Source: Arthrobotrys musiformis
Taxonomy: Eukaryota > Ascomycota > Orbiliomycetes > Orbiliales > Orbiliaceae
NCBI GenBank assembly: GCA_036971715.1
Contig: JAVHJL010000003.1
Span: forward strand, 1-64,000
Length of the DNA stretch: 64,000 nt
Direction: 5' to 3'
The notes beneath the pieces are model-generated. The model saw only the letters and a program-made list of their open reading frames with translations, was not told the origin of the DNA and did not search any database. The position numbers were made by a program, and so were the translations under genes. Below, piece after piece: positions 35,708 to 47,541 of the stretch (position 1 is its first letter; each line of letters starts with the position of its first letter).

Positions 35708-37359
35708 ATGGCCTCCCGCAAAGACTTCAAGTACGCCAATAGTGTTGCCCTCTATTTAGGCTGTGCTGCGAGACACAAATTCCCCAACGTTCGAATTCTC
35801 GACAAGATAATCACTGTCGCCGAAATGTATGACAGGAACCCCAATACCACGGTTGCAGAAATTGCCGATTATTTTGCAGCGCCGCTTTTCGAAATAGAAA
35901 CATTTCGTCTTGCCCTTTTCCGGGGTAGCGACGAGAAAATGATGGAAAGACTTCAGTATATTCGAGATATCGCCCCGACGCTACCACACCCGAAGTTCTA
36001 TCCAGCTATAATCCCTCTAGTGGTATCATTCACCATAGTTGGAAGTTTAATCATGATTGCACGATTCTATTCGAGATTGTCGATCCTGGGACGAATTCCA
36101 TCTTATGACTGGATCATGCTTGTTGGATTTGTAGGTGCCAACCCAGAGTGATCTTCCTTGTGGTTTTGCTCACAGCCCTCGCCTGCACTAGGTCCTTGCG
36201 GAAGCAATAATGGGAGTTATTATTGCCGATTCTTATACCTCTAGGAATGGCACCGCCAACTATGACCAAACGTGGACTGATATTGCCAATGATTGTATAG
36301 TGAGTGCTAATGAAGCTAGCGAGCCTTAATCTTGTGGTAATATTCACAACCGACTGACTAGTATGGGCACTAGTACTTGAACATAAGAGACGTACTTTAC
36401 CCTATCGCCGCTCTCGTTATAAAATCTTCTCTCTTGCTTTTTTATTGGCGGTTATCGCCGAACAGCAGAGGGATTCTGCGATGGGTCATTGTCGGTACCT
36501 TCATCGTCTCTGTGGGCAGTGCTGTCCCCGCGGTTGTCGTCAATCTTGTCTATTACGGCAAGGTTGACTGGTGGAACTATATATTGGATCCAACGCTTTC
36601 CACCATTTCATGGCTGAACTATCCACTGGAGTTTATGATCACTGGCGGTCTAAACATCCTTACGGACGTTATTATCTGGTAATTAAAAACAAGAGAAATA
36701 ACCATAGCCCTTCATTCAACTAACATTTAATATATAGGGTAATACCAATCATCTTGATTTGGGGTCCAATGAGGAAACGTGGAAAGCCGGAACGGATTGC
36801 AACGCTCATGTTGTTTACCTTGGGTGCCGTGTAAGTTCACGCTTGAATTAAAAACCTATAACAACTTCGGTCAAATTACCGCTTTCTAACGCAGTCCTTT
36901 TCTAGTGTCTGTGTCACCGGTGCCCTAAGAATAGCTACATTTTGGGAGCTTACAATGGCGGGTGGAACCGGCCCTCTAGCTAAAATCCCAATATCTGTCT
37001 GGACAATGTAAACTATCCCTTTTCATCTAACACAAGGGAGGCTCTGCTAACAAACCGTTAATCACAGAATTGAGGTCCAACTTGCAATAATTTGTGCAAG
37101 CGTCCCTGCACTACGAGCCCTCGTGGTAAAATACTTCCCGAAGATCCTGGGAATACGAAACTCGATCATTATTGGGTCTACGATTCGACGGAGATCACGG
37201 GCGCTGTCTCGAGGTCAGGAACTAGACACCTTCAACGAATTTGATTCGAAAAAAAGAATGTCGTCAGCGCCATCTGCATCGATCCCTGTTGTCAAGTTGC
37301 ACAACGTGAATTCTAGGGATTCAAGGTCCTCTCTCGATCCAATCGACGAGTACGCTTAA
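35708..37359 (+). CDS. Fungal rhodopsin-like (SAT4 family) integral membrane protein, second copy
   Basis: Six exons: 35708-36130, 36192-36299, 36374-36678, 36738-36830, 36906-37007 and 37068-37359. All phases agree, giving 440 residues. An N-terminal extension of about 95 residues precedes seven hydrophobic segments. The family's landmarks are present: the YDW segment after TM1, LYPIAALVIKSSLLLFYWRL, ILTDVIIWVIPIILIWG, VCVTGALRIATFWEL and IIEVQLAIICASVPALRAL. The tail is basic, then Ser/Asp-rich, and probably cytoplasmic. The last two introns fall at the same codons and phases as in the 4877-6422 gene, which marks them as paralogues even though the protein sequences are well diverged. The function is unknown; it may be a surface receptor or sensor. 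Confidence 0.85.
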
Positions 37360-38146
37360 ATAATTTAAAACTACACCTGCAAAATTTTATACGCTGAGGT
37401 GCTTGCTTTTTGGGTAACGGTGTATACAGCTGTTAAGGGAAAGGAACATGGGTTGTGATAAGGGCATTGAATTTAGTGCCGCCCCCTGGTGGAGGAGTTA
37501 ACATGGAATGCTTTGGGTTTTCGGTCGTTTTGATTAGTATATACATATACCCCTAACGATACCCTTTCAAATCGCTACGAATTTCTTTATTTCTGAGCTA
37601 TAAACGCTCTTTGTTTTATTTTGAAATGTAACTAAAAATCCGCGCTGCAAGATATGGAAGGATTATATACATATTATGGTTCACAATCATCAATCATTTA
37701 TCAGTCAAGATCAATAGATACCTAGTACTTAGTGACAGCTAGTTTGATCAACCGCCGACACGTCAACGCAAGTTCCCGAATTGATTGATCCCCTAAAGTC
37801 CAAATTTCGAAATTTTAGGCAATACAGCTGTCAGAATCCTGATCTAAAGATTTAAAAGCAACAAGTAGCACCGCATAGCTGACTAAGTAAGCGACAGGAA
37901 TTTCGTCCAAACGAGAGCGTTTGAAAATTTTGATTCACTAGACTCTTTCGATTTACATAATCTATCTGCAGATTCACATTCATATCTGCCTACCTGCCTT
38001 TGCGTGGGCCAGTCCACGAAACCCCTAAAAGTATGCTAAAAAGAGTATATATCAAATTTCGTGCGTAACATGAATTCGTAACTGCTTCATATATATATTC
38101 ACCCTTCGCCCCTTCACCGGACCGCTAGCTTCCCTTGCTTTTTTAT
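37360..38146. other. Convergent intergenic region
   Basis: 787 bp between the 3' ends of the second rhodopsin-like gene and the minus-strand WSC gene. It is AT-rich in its middle (37520-37720). No gene or repeat is recognised. Confidence 0.5.
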
Positions 38147-40395
38147 TTAAAAGAATCGACGGAAGTACCCATCCTCATCACTCCCATCATCGCCACCGCT
38201 TACATCTGGCTTGTCGCCGTAATTTTTGCACCACTCATTGCTAGCCTTAACGATGACCTCCGACTTTTCAGTGTTGGCATTCTTGCAAGCCTCAAGTTGG
38301 GTTTTGCACTGAGTAGCCAAAACTGAAGTTTCCCAGCAAACCTTGCCCTTACAAATCTTCTTAGAAGCGTAAGTGGTCTTGCAAGCCTTGGATTGCTCGA
38401 CGCAAGCATTCCAGCAAGCGGTTTGGATTTGTTTCGTGGTACGCTTATAGTCGATAGTACACTTGGCTCCAGGCTTAGCGAAGAGTTTAAAGTGGAATCC
38501 TGCCTTGAACTTGGCCTCATCATTGTGGCAAGAGACAGATGGGGCCTTGATACCACCGAGGGGATATGTGATACCCTTGTATTTCTTGTACTCGGAGCTA
38601 GGGACTTGGGGTAGAATACAAACGGTTGGTGGCTCTTCTTCGTTAGGTTGCTCTGGCTCTGTTGGCTCTTCTGGTTCTTGTGGTGGATTGGTAGGGGTTG
38701 ACGGTTTGGTGGTTGCTTTGGTGGTTGTGGTTGTCTTCTTGGTAGAGATCGCTGGTTCTTCTGGTTCTTCTGGTCCTTCTGGTTCTTCTGGGTTCTCTGG
38801 GTTTTCCGGTTCTTCTGGCGGGCTGGTTGGCTCTGGTGGGGCCGTCGTGGTAGTCTTTTTGGTGGTAGTTGTAGCCGGCTCCTCTGGATTCTCAGGCTCT
38901 TCAGGTTCCTGGGGCTCCTTTGGTGGGTTGGTTGGCTTTGTTGGTTCAGTGGTCTTAGTGGTGGTCTTCTTAGTAGTGGTTGTAGCCGGTTCCTCTGGAT
39001 TCTCAGGCTCTTCAGGTTCCTGGGGCTCCTTCGGTGGATTGGTTGGTTTTGGTGGTTTAGTGGTCTTCTTGGTGGTCTTCTTGGTGGTCTTCTTGGTGGT
39101 GGTGGTTTTGACTTCTGGTTCTTCTGGCTCCTCAGGTGGGCTAGTCGTCTTTGGTGGTTTCGTTGTCTTTGTCTTCTTCGTCGTGGTGGTGTTTGGCTTC
39201 GATGGCTTCGTTGTCGCTGGTTTCTGTGGCTCCTCGGGCGTCATAGGGGCACCGCATGGCTCCTTGCTTTCCAAGTCCTCATTAAAGTAGACAAATCCAG
39301 CCCACCCGCCACCGCATGTCTCGCTGCCGTCGCCTGAGCATGGCTTGTTACAAGCACCGACCTCGTCATGCAGTTTCGCATCGTCTCTCAGCGCACCACC
39401 GCACTAAAATATCATTATTGATGTTAGTATCCAGCTGATTTGTGATCCAAGCAATTTAGTTGATTGCTGAAGACGCCAAAAATAATGACTTACGAAGCCT
39501 ATATAAGTCAAGTCAAGTTAGTAAGGGAGGGCAAGCTTTCGCAAGAATTGGGCAGACATATCAGCACTTACAAGAAACAGAATCCTCAACCATCATCCAG
39601 GCATAGCCGAGAGTAGCACATCTCGTCTTGCAGCGGGAAAGACTCATGTTATCAGAGTTCTCCTTATGGAACCGAACAACCCGTTCTTCCCAACAAGTTA
39701 GTTCTGCTCTAGCATAGGGGTAAATCCAGGACACTTACCGGCGTCATCCTTGTAGCAACCTTGGGTAACATAACCCTCAGCTGCTTTATCGACGTCGATG
39801 TTTTCGATGTCGGTCGTGTAAGTTGTATCTTTGAATACTGAGAAGGAATAGGCACCGCCACAGTTTTGTCCTGTGGCGCCCGAGCTGTCGCCGCCACAGG
39901 TGGAACTGCACTTCTCTGCTTTGCAGGCATTGCCTTGAAGGTCGTTCCCGCACCAGCACTAGACCGTCTTTGGTTAGGCTATCTTCCAATATGCAACAAA
40001 GCTTAAATTCAAAAAACAAAAATACCAGAAAAAGAAAGAACAAAACAACTAACCTCTTTCCCATCGCCACCAATAGCTGCATAGCGGGTACCCATGCCCT
40101 TGCAGTGGGCAAAGCAAGCTTGCTTGGTCACTTGGTTCCATGGAAGATACGGAGATTTCCATTCGAGAAACCATACGTTGGGGTCGCTGCTCTTTTCATA
40201 GCAGCCAATGTGTTTGAAGTCGCGCAATGGTGATTTACAAACATCATTGCACCAACAGCCATAGGCTTTTGCTCCGTCCCAAGTCCTCTTGTTCAGACTG
40301 GTGAACCCCTCGGGGCCAGAATAACCTTTGGGAACGGCAACTACAGCGGAAGCAAAAGCAAGCACGGCCGCTGCCAATTGCACAGTAGAACGCAT
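38147..40395 (-). CDS. Secreted two-WSC-domain protein with Pro/Thr/Glu repeats and a cysteine-rich tail
   Basis: Five exons: 40395-40054, 39958-39739, 39685-39572, 39498-39494 and 39403-38147, giving 645 residues. The fourth exon is only 5 nt (GCTTC) between consensus splice sites and is needed to restore SCFCGGALR of the second WSC domain. Residues 1-20 are a signal peptide. WSC domain 1 spans about 62-160 (HIGCYE, then CWCGND, then TCGGD and NCGGAYSFSVF). WSC domain 2 spans about 181-270 (QGCYKD, CKTRCATLGYAWMMVED, CFCGGAL, ETCGGG). Residues 285-475 are a Pro/Thr/Glu/Lys region with 37-residue repeats, probably O-glycosylated and wall-spanning. Residues 485-625 form a separate domain with about ten cysteines (CWNACVEQSKACK). 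WSC domains bind cell-wall glucans, so a wall or extracellular role is likely. Confidence 0.85.
38600..39230. repeat. Coding minisatellite (Pro/Thr/Glu-rich repeats)
   Basis: Imperfect tandem repeats lie within the last exon of the WSC gene. The clearest pair begins near 38870 and 38981, a 111-nt offset equal to 37 codons, and is nearly identical over its first 70 bases. Shorter CTTCTGGTT units surround it. The unit length is a multiple of three, so copy-number change would lengthen or shorten the stalk without breaking the frame. The antisense frame across it is open but an artefact. Confidence 0.85.
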
Positions 40396-42364
40396 ATTTG
40401 CTTTTAGTAATAGTGCTACGCGTACGTAGTTTCTATGGATATAATCTGAGCTAATGAATGTGTGGGCGTTGCCAAGTAAGTTTGATAGAAAAGCTTAAGA
40501 GACTGTGTGCATCAAAAGAAATTTTGGGCAGACTTTGCCAACAAAAAGAGGGTCGTGAAAAAGAAAGGAGCGTCAAAATAAAAAGGAACGAAAATGCCAA
40601 TGCTACTTAAGAGCGGGAGCCAGCGTGGGTGCGGTAAAAAAAAGGAAGAAAAGTTATAAAAACGAAAGACAGCGTCTGTTTTTTATATTCCGTCGCCGAA
40701 ATTGTGACGGTGGCGTACGGCTGCATCTGCGTTGTGGTGTATTTTGGGCTTCGTGTGACCCAAAATGGTACCGGAAACATGCCAAGAGCCAGATCATTGC
40801 TTTTGATCCCACTGAATTCCTGGTAGACCGACGGTAGGCTTGTCACCAAAACCCGGGTCTAGTTGGAGAGGGCCATCTTCCTCCGCTAGGATTCAGCGAC
40901 TTGGATTTCCGATGTGCTCGTACAACCGAAGATAGTCGAGATATGCGAGGCAGTTCGAAGCTAGCAACCTCGCATCGGGTCGCTTTGACGCTTTTGTCCT
41001 ACACAACAGCAAGCGGAAAATCCAACACGATACCTTTGACATGCCGATGGATCGATGTAACGCAGTCTTCTTCATGCGCCGGTGTGTCGCGGGGCTTAAG
41101 GATGCCATCCGATTCCGAAGATACACAAAGATGATTCCTACAAAATAAATTTCATGAATTCATTGTCCAAAAGGTCCTTTCAGGGCTATCAACCCCCATG
41201 TATTCATCAAGGGTTTATCTTAAAAGCGTATTTGCAAGAAGGTTCGGGCCAGCATAGCCCTGACAAGTTGACATCGACGTCAGATGTCAACTGCTCTAAG
41301 CAATTCCAACCTATAGCATACCTAAGGACGATAGAGTGCCCTCCCCCACATTGTTAGGATAATCACCTAGATGATGAAGCTTACGGGGGGTTGCCGCCTT
41401 GCAGAAGCAAATCCTATCGACTCGGAGTTTATACTCTCGCGTCGGCTCGGAATTCTGGGTTCTACTTCGGGAGACATTAACACACCAGGCAATATATGTT
41501 GATATTGGGCCTTCGTCGTACCAGCGGTTGTGCATAAACTGCATAGATATATTTTAGATCTACATCACTTGCTTATTGGTGATTATTCTAGGTTTGCCCT
41601 TCGGATCTGGCTTGGCACCGGAACTGCGCGTGCGCGACGTCTGGATTTGTAACCAGTTAACCTACCACCAATACAATGCGAATTGATATAGCTCAAACGG
41701 CCCTATATTGAACCTTTTAGCCCTTTTTGTGGTATGATATTTCGACACTATGTACACTCCATTAATGATAAGTGGATGCACTACAGTACTGGCAATTACT
41801 CTGACTTTAACCCCACCCGCTAGGGTGATTTGTTTCCTCTTTCCTCTTGGGGTTTTTGGCGTTTTTTTTTTATTTTCATAATGAACTCCAAGGAAAACTT
41901 TTATATTGCCTTAAGTTTTGCAAGTTGGGCGTGAAGACTGGACGGATATCTCTATTAATATACTTTGTCTCGGTTTCGATTTACTTAACAATCGTCTACG
42001 CGATGATGCAGATGGATCCACCTGCCTCAGGCTTCGACTGTCTCTTCTCGTGTACAGGACGAGCGCATGGTCGTGACGATGTCACCATGATTGCGCAAAT
42101 TGGCTCGCTATATAAGCCCATGAAAGCATCGAGAATCTTTCCTTTTTCCCTCACTCCTCAGTAGCATATATTCGGCGGTTGTACAGCCCATTTCATTCCC
42201 TTTTGCAACTCGCGGCAGCACTAGCTTACAGTCTACGATCTTTCCTTTTTTTTTTCCTTCCCACGTTCCTTTTTCTGAACGGACTTCACGATCTTTTAGG
42301 ACACTATACCCATAACCACACTTTCTTTTTATAAAACCTTTGACGTATAAATACTTATTTAAAG
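40396..42364. promoter_or_regulatory. Divergent intergenic region between the WSC and Egh16-like genes
   Basis: Nearly 2 kb containing the promoters of two divergently transcribed secreted-protein genes. On the plus strand, CTTTCTTTTTATAAAACC lies at about 42321-42339, a good TATA-like site 30-40 bp before the Egh16-like ATG, and is preceded by a pyrimidine tract (42240-42260). Frames at 41154-42164 are short and feature-free. Confidence 0.4.
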
Positions 42365-43643
42365 ATGCGGTCTACCCTATCAGCCATTTCTTTGGCAGCT
42401 TTAGTCCCCACAATCGCCGGGCATTGCGTCTGGACGGACGTCGTGGGAGATGCCGGTAGGTCGCGAGGCTACGGTCTTGGTGTCAACTTCCAGCTCCCCA
42501 AAAACTGTGTCACTACCAGATGTCAGAAAGATATTACTGTCTTTGCTCAAACTGGGTCGCAGTCAAGCTGGAAGAACTGCGGTAAGACGCACATGCAGGC
42601 GGATCGTGCCAGGCCCGGCGCGGAAGGCTTCGAGGCAAACACAGGGGATAGAGATGTCCCAAACAACCCGGCCACCCAAATTCCGAAGATGATTGAGCAA
42701 GGTGCTCTTCCGGTAGCCAGCGTTGGGGGCCATCTTAACATAACTGTAAGCTCTTTCGTCAATATAATTAGCCTTGCTCAAATTCTTTTCCCCAACCCTG
42801 TGGCGTACATACATGGATTTGATTTGCTAACTAACCTATTATTCACAGGTTTTCCAAATAAACGTCGATGGCGCCGGTCCATTCCGATGTGGCATCAGCT
42901 CAGACGGCCTCGGGAACGACTTCAGGATCGTTCCGGAGATTCTTCGGCAAGCTCCCGGGGATCGCCTTGGGCTCTTCAATGATAACTCTCAGAAGAATGT
43001 CCCCATCCAAGTTAAGATCCCAGCCGATCTTAAGTGCACGGGATCATACGGGAGTAAGAAGACCGTCTGTATCCTTCGATGCCAAAACCCAGCCGCCAAT
43101 GGCCCCTTCGGAGCCTGCATTCCCTTCGAGCTCAAGGCAACGGCGCCTCCACCAACGCCACCAAAGGCTGATGATGATGAGGAAGACGACGAAGAAGGCG
43201 ACGAAGAGGGCGATGACGAAGAGGAAAATGAATCTGATGCTGAAGAGAAACGCCGCAGGCTCGTTCGAAGAGACCTTGAGACATATGGAAAAATTGCTCG
43301 TAGACAACTTGCTGGAAAACCGACAGAAGATGAAGTCGAATTTCTCAAAGGAGGGGAAGAATTCTCCCCTGAGGAGGAGAAAGCTATCAGAAACGGAAGA
43401 AGACCAGGTATGTTCAGACAAGTCGCTGAGCGCCAAAGACACGGCAAACCAAAGCCGCCACCCGCGACCCCCGCCGTTGCAGCTCCCCCGAAGAAGAAAA
43501 CAAAGGGTTCCCGTCGTGGGAAGAAGTCGGCCTCATCAAAGGGGGGACGTACTAAGAAGCCGGCTGGGGGTAGGAAGAGCAATAGAAAGCCGGCTGGAGC
43601 TAGGAGAAACGGAGGAAAGGCCGCACCAAAGAAAGGTAACTAG
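42365..43643 (+). CDS. Egh16-like (GEgh16/MAS family) secreted protein with acidic and basic C-terminal tails
   Basis: Exons 42365-42745 and 42849-43643 are joined by a 103-nt intron (GTAAGC donor, CTAAC branch point, CAG acceptor, phase 0), giving 391 residues. Signal cleavage after residue 19 would expose an N-terminal histidine (H20). The family pattern follows: a KNCVTTRCQKDITVF segment, CGKTHMQA, the INVDGAGPFRCGI block, IPADLKCTGSYG, and CILRCQNPAANGPFGACIPF. Egh16/MAS proteins are appressorium- and infection-associated secreted proteins of ascomycetes. Most end soon after that last block. Here about 150 residues follow: an acidic run (about 234-260), an EEKRRRLVRRD processing-like site, and a very basic Lys/Arg/Gly/Ala tail (about 340-391). 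A GTATGT at 43408 could be a donor that shortens the tail, but the frame stays open. Confidence 0.85.
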
Positions 43644-43972
43644 ATATATCGATAACTAAGTTATCTATTAGCTACCTTCCAAGTTTTTATATGGACTTGT
43701 TCCCATTGGTTATGGGATCCAAATACACGTCCAGCCACCAAACCTCTAAGAATTTGGTATTTACTCGAAAGAGTACTATTCACTTCAAGGAGCTTTCCGT
43801 TTTATTTGTTCTATTAAACTTTTTCTAGCTAGATATTATGTATTGCGACATGGTTGTGTCTACAGATATTATATGTCTATATAGTTATAGAGGCGCCGAA
43901 ATGAAACAGGGTTGCACAAAACAAGTAGGGGTGAGATCGAGTATCTAATAGGCTAGTTGAGCATCTGGCTGC
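43644..43972. terminator. Convergent 3' region
   Basis: 329 bp shared by the 3' ends of the Egh16-like (+) and DUF1275 (-) genes. It is AT-rich, with a TTCTATTAAAC sequence near 43809. Polyadenylation of both transcripts presumably occurs here, but no fungal signal can be assigned with certainty. Confidence 0.35.
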
Positions 43973-44897
43973 TTACTGGGTTGCATCCTCTTTCTTATCA
44001 GCTGGCCAAAAAATAAACGCAACTACAATGGAATATTTGATGGCAGCAGCGAACCAAAGCACAGCAGCCATGCTAGACTCCCTCATGATCCAACCACCAC
44101 TGATCGCCCCCGTCAAAATCAAAACCGCACTTGCAATCCGCTCGTTTCTTTTGACATTGACCGGCTGGAAAAACAACGGATCGGCGACAAGGTCCGAATA
44201 CAGGCTCGTAAGAACAATCGACGGAATATGATTGTGTCCGAATGACCTCGAAGCGACGATCTGCCCCGCGGCTTGAAATGCAAGAAAGGCAAGTGGAAGG
44301 AGGGATATGTGATAGTAAGGAGTCGGTCCGGATGCATGCTCTTGTTCCTCACGACTGGGTATCGGGACAACCTTCCCTTCGACTAACGCGGCGGCGACGA
44401 CGATGAGGGTCGCCTGGAACAAAAACGAAGTTACCAAGGTCCCTCTGAGTGTTGCTCCCACTTTGCGACTACACCATGCTATTGTAGCCACACCCAACAT
44501 AAAACATCCTATCGATAAAAGAGAGCTTAACCAACCAAATGGTTTGCTTGCTGGTTGACGGGACGCTCCAAGACCCAAGAAAATAGTGTTTCCTAGAACA
44601 TAGTTAACTTGGTCAGTATCAGGCGGCATGGGATATCTTAGGAAGCGAGAGGCAATCTCTCCTTCTTCTTTCAAACTCACCTGTCTGCATGCTAATGAAA
44701 CAGCTCCACGCATTATACGCAGCACTGTCCGTTAGCCCCGAGACATAACTGGTGGCAAGGACAGGTACAGATGTCCAAGTCTTATCAATCTGTGTTGCGT
44801 TGTATTTCCGGAAACGGTCCAATAGGCTATCGGGCGCCGCTGAATTCGAAGAAGAAGCCCGACCTTCTTCAATATCTTTTGATCCCGGATCGGCCAT
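43973..44897 (-). CDS. DUF1275 (YoaK-type) membrane protein
   Basis: Exons 44897-44681 and 44592-43973 are joined by an 88-nt intron with GTGAGT donor, GTTAAC branch-like site and CTAG acceptor, giving 278 residues. The N-terminus is a hydrophilic cytosolic segment of about 45 residues. Then come VPVLATSYVSGLTDSAAYNAW and FISMQTGNTIFLGLG, the conserved SGxxDA-like and MQTGN motifs of DUF1275 proteins. About six hydrophobic segments follow, the last ending in FIFWPADKKEDATQ. Members occur in bacteria and fungi. The transported substrate, if any, is unknown. No unusual feature is seen. Confidence 0.88.
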
Positions 44898-45611
44898 GGG
44901 TTATTTATCGCCTAGAGCGGAAGGCTAGAAGTGGGGTTTGATATCAATTGCGAGGGATATCGTCAAAGGGTATGCTGGTAATTGCATTGACAGGCCGACC
45001 AGGCCTTAAGAATATATATGGATTATGTCAAGATTGATAGTGTTTGAGGGAGCAGGCTCTTGAACCTTTGCGCAAACGAGAAATTAGTCAGGATCGTGCC
45101 GAATTTATAGTAAAAAGGGCAAGATAAAGACTTTAAGGTTGCCGGAGCTCCCGACTGGCCAGGAGGATTCGCCTTCGCCAGCTGGGATTCGAGATCCGAC
45201 GAACGGCCGAAGCTTAGCGTGGGATTCGGTGGTTGGATTCTCGATGGCATCATCGCCTTGGCGGTGACATCCCGCGCAGATTGGAAGCTAATTATCAAAG
45301 GAAGATACGAGATTTTAAACGCCACCCCGAACAATGAATCCTCTGCTCATACACATACAATAATCAGGTTATGCACAAGGGAATTCCCAAACTCCTATCC
45401 AACACCGGGCCCAAAGCTCAAAGCAGTAATAAAAAGAAAAACAGGAGGAACAGGCCTATCTAACCATGCGCTCAACAAATGCTCTCGTCATCTATGTCGT
45501 TTCGCCAGCATCCACATTATGTAAACATTAATAGTGCGCTAAATTTGGTCGCACGCGGCGTCGCTTTGTCCGATCTATATCTATAGATCTATAAGTTTTT
45601 CTTTGTGTGAA
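44898..45611. other. DUF1275 promoter and protease 3' flank
   Basis: 714 bp. The part next to 44898 is the promoter of the DUF1275 gene, and the part next to 45612 is the 3' flank of the aspartic protease gene. Small frames (45023-45334 -, 45219-45524 +) show nothing recognisable. Confidence 0.4.
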
Positions 45612-47541
45612 TCATCCCAGCAGCAAAAGCGTCGTGACCAGGAAACCCATGTATTTCCATATTCCTGGCGGCAGCACGGATGCTATAGCCGAACTACTCG
45701 TGCCTGTTTGCTTGCCATACGTGATATCAATCGTGCTCGATGCCATTATAGTCATTGCCCATGTTCCCACAGATGGTACACTGTCCTTCCCAGTCCCAAT
45801 TTCTATGATATTCTGCCCAACTGGGTCAAAATTCGTTTGTGCCATCGCCACCCGTGAATTGTCGAGATCATACACCACATACGCTACACATTCATAATAT
45901 TAGCCGGGGGGACCAAGCCATGTTATCAGTTTGGGATTATCGTTGTAGGCTTACCCGATCGCAAGAATGTATCCCCAAAGAGACACACGGTTTCCTTTGG
46001 GGAACTGGCAATCCCCAGGGCACAGATGTCTGACCCGTCTGGATTTCTCGCCGAACCACCCGAGTACTGCGTCAAGGGGAGTATTAATTCGGTCATAGGC
46101 ACCCGTATAGTTAGGGTGTATGAGAACGAGTACTCAACAAATACACTGTCGGTCGGGAAGTTGCAGTCGATTATGTAGAGATTCAGTTGATGAGATAGTT
46201 TTGCGCCGGTTTGGTTGGCAATAGACCAAGCTAGTGGGTGAGGAAGAAAAGTCAGGCTGCTCCCGGAGTCGAGGATAACGGTCGCTGGGAGGTATCTCGA
46301 GGTATAATTGACATGCGATTTGCCATTCGAAAACGCGACAGATGTGAGAGGAACGGCGAAGGCAAGTGGCTGTTCTTGGCCCGGTGCGACTTCAATAGGT
46401 ATACTCGTCAGCTCCCCGGTGAATCTCTCACTATCAATACCACCAAACAATATCGACCCTGTATCCGAAGCTGTTGGCCATTTTCTTTTGGTTAGAATAA
46501 GAGCATATCCATATTGATTCCCCGAGCGCCCACATACCAAAATCATCCAACCAAAGACTGAAAGCTTTAGATTTGATCAATCCTTGTGTAACCATTTCCC
46601 CCAGGAGGCTAGGGTATATTCCCATGCCGCCAGGTGAATTGCTTGCCTGGTCGGCTTCAAAACCGACCCCTAGAATCCCATACGACAGATTTGCTGATGT
46701 CGCCACTCCAATCTGCATGCCCTCTACCGTCGCGCCGCCAACACTAAAGGTATCTTCTGCGTAATCGCCCTCTGCACCGGTGCCATCTGCGTATAATATA
46801 CCGAATCGATCCTTTCCCAAGAGTTTGAACGTTGAAGATGCGTCCCGGTCGACTAGCATAAAACAAAAGAGGATAACGTTAGGCCTCGGCGGACAGACAA
46901 GGAAGACATGGGACTTTAATGAAGAAAAGAAAAAGAAAAGAAAACCTACAAGATCCGAAGCTGCAATCGGTATTCCAGAGATCATAATCTGCCGGGCCAT
47001 GGCAAGCGGCGAGACTATCCGAGAGGACCCAGATGTCGGAACTAGCAGTGTCGATTTGCAATTGCATCGACTGTGGCGGGGTCCCGACGGTGACATTGGC
47101 GAGATATAGGATACCCTAAGGCCGCATTGGATATTCAGCATCTATCTACTATATGAAACGGCGGTTTCTGGGAGTTAGAGGCAAGATTACCTTATTTTCT
47201 AGCAGCTGATGCACGATGTCATCCGGAAGGTCATCGTCGTCATCGTCCCTCGATTCGAGCCGCCGCCCATCGCCCAATTCAATATCATCAAGCGCAACCG
47301 TCCTGTACTCGAGGGCATATGTATTATCCACCCGCTTCGCCGGCCGCGGTCGGTCCTCAACAGGTGTTCGTGGACCGTGCTTCTGGAACGGGATTGGGGT
47401 TATCGTCGGCCCAGCTGCGATTGCCAAGGCTATCCGGGAAAGTAACAGGAACGCAACCAGGGCATGCGCAGCGAATCCACCGCCGCCACCAGCAGCAGGC
47501 CGAACAGGTGTTGTTATGAATGCAGCCGCCACAGACCTCAT
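45612..47541 (-). CDS. Pepsin-family aspartic protease with probable GPI anchor (yapsin-like)
   Basis: Five exons: 47541-47191, 47115-46950, 46852-46538, 46470-45955 and 45883-45612. All phases agree, giving 539 residues. An N-terminal hydrophobic segment (about 22-43) serves as the signal sequence, preceded by a longer than usual Gly-rich leader, so a start at a later site cannot be excluded. A propeptide with PAKRVD (Kex2-like) follows. The catalytic motifs are DTASSDIWV (D139, with Ala where Gly is usual) and ILDSGSSLTFLP (D345). The flap region is ILYADGTGAEGDYAEDTF. The C-terminus has a Ser/Thr-rich stretch and a hydrophobic tail, WKYMGFLVTTLLLLG, typical of GPI attachment. It probably processes or sheds cell-surface proteins. 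Confidence 0.9.

Noticed and set aside
38463..39290. 275-codon Gly/Ser/Val-rich plus-strand frame
   Set aside because: It is the antisense mirror of the Pro/Thr/Glu repeats of the WSC gene, which has splice and domain support.
42989..43582. 197-codon minus-strand frame rich in Ser and Phe
   Set aside because: It is an antisense shadow of the acidic and basic tails of the Egh16-like gene.
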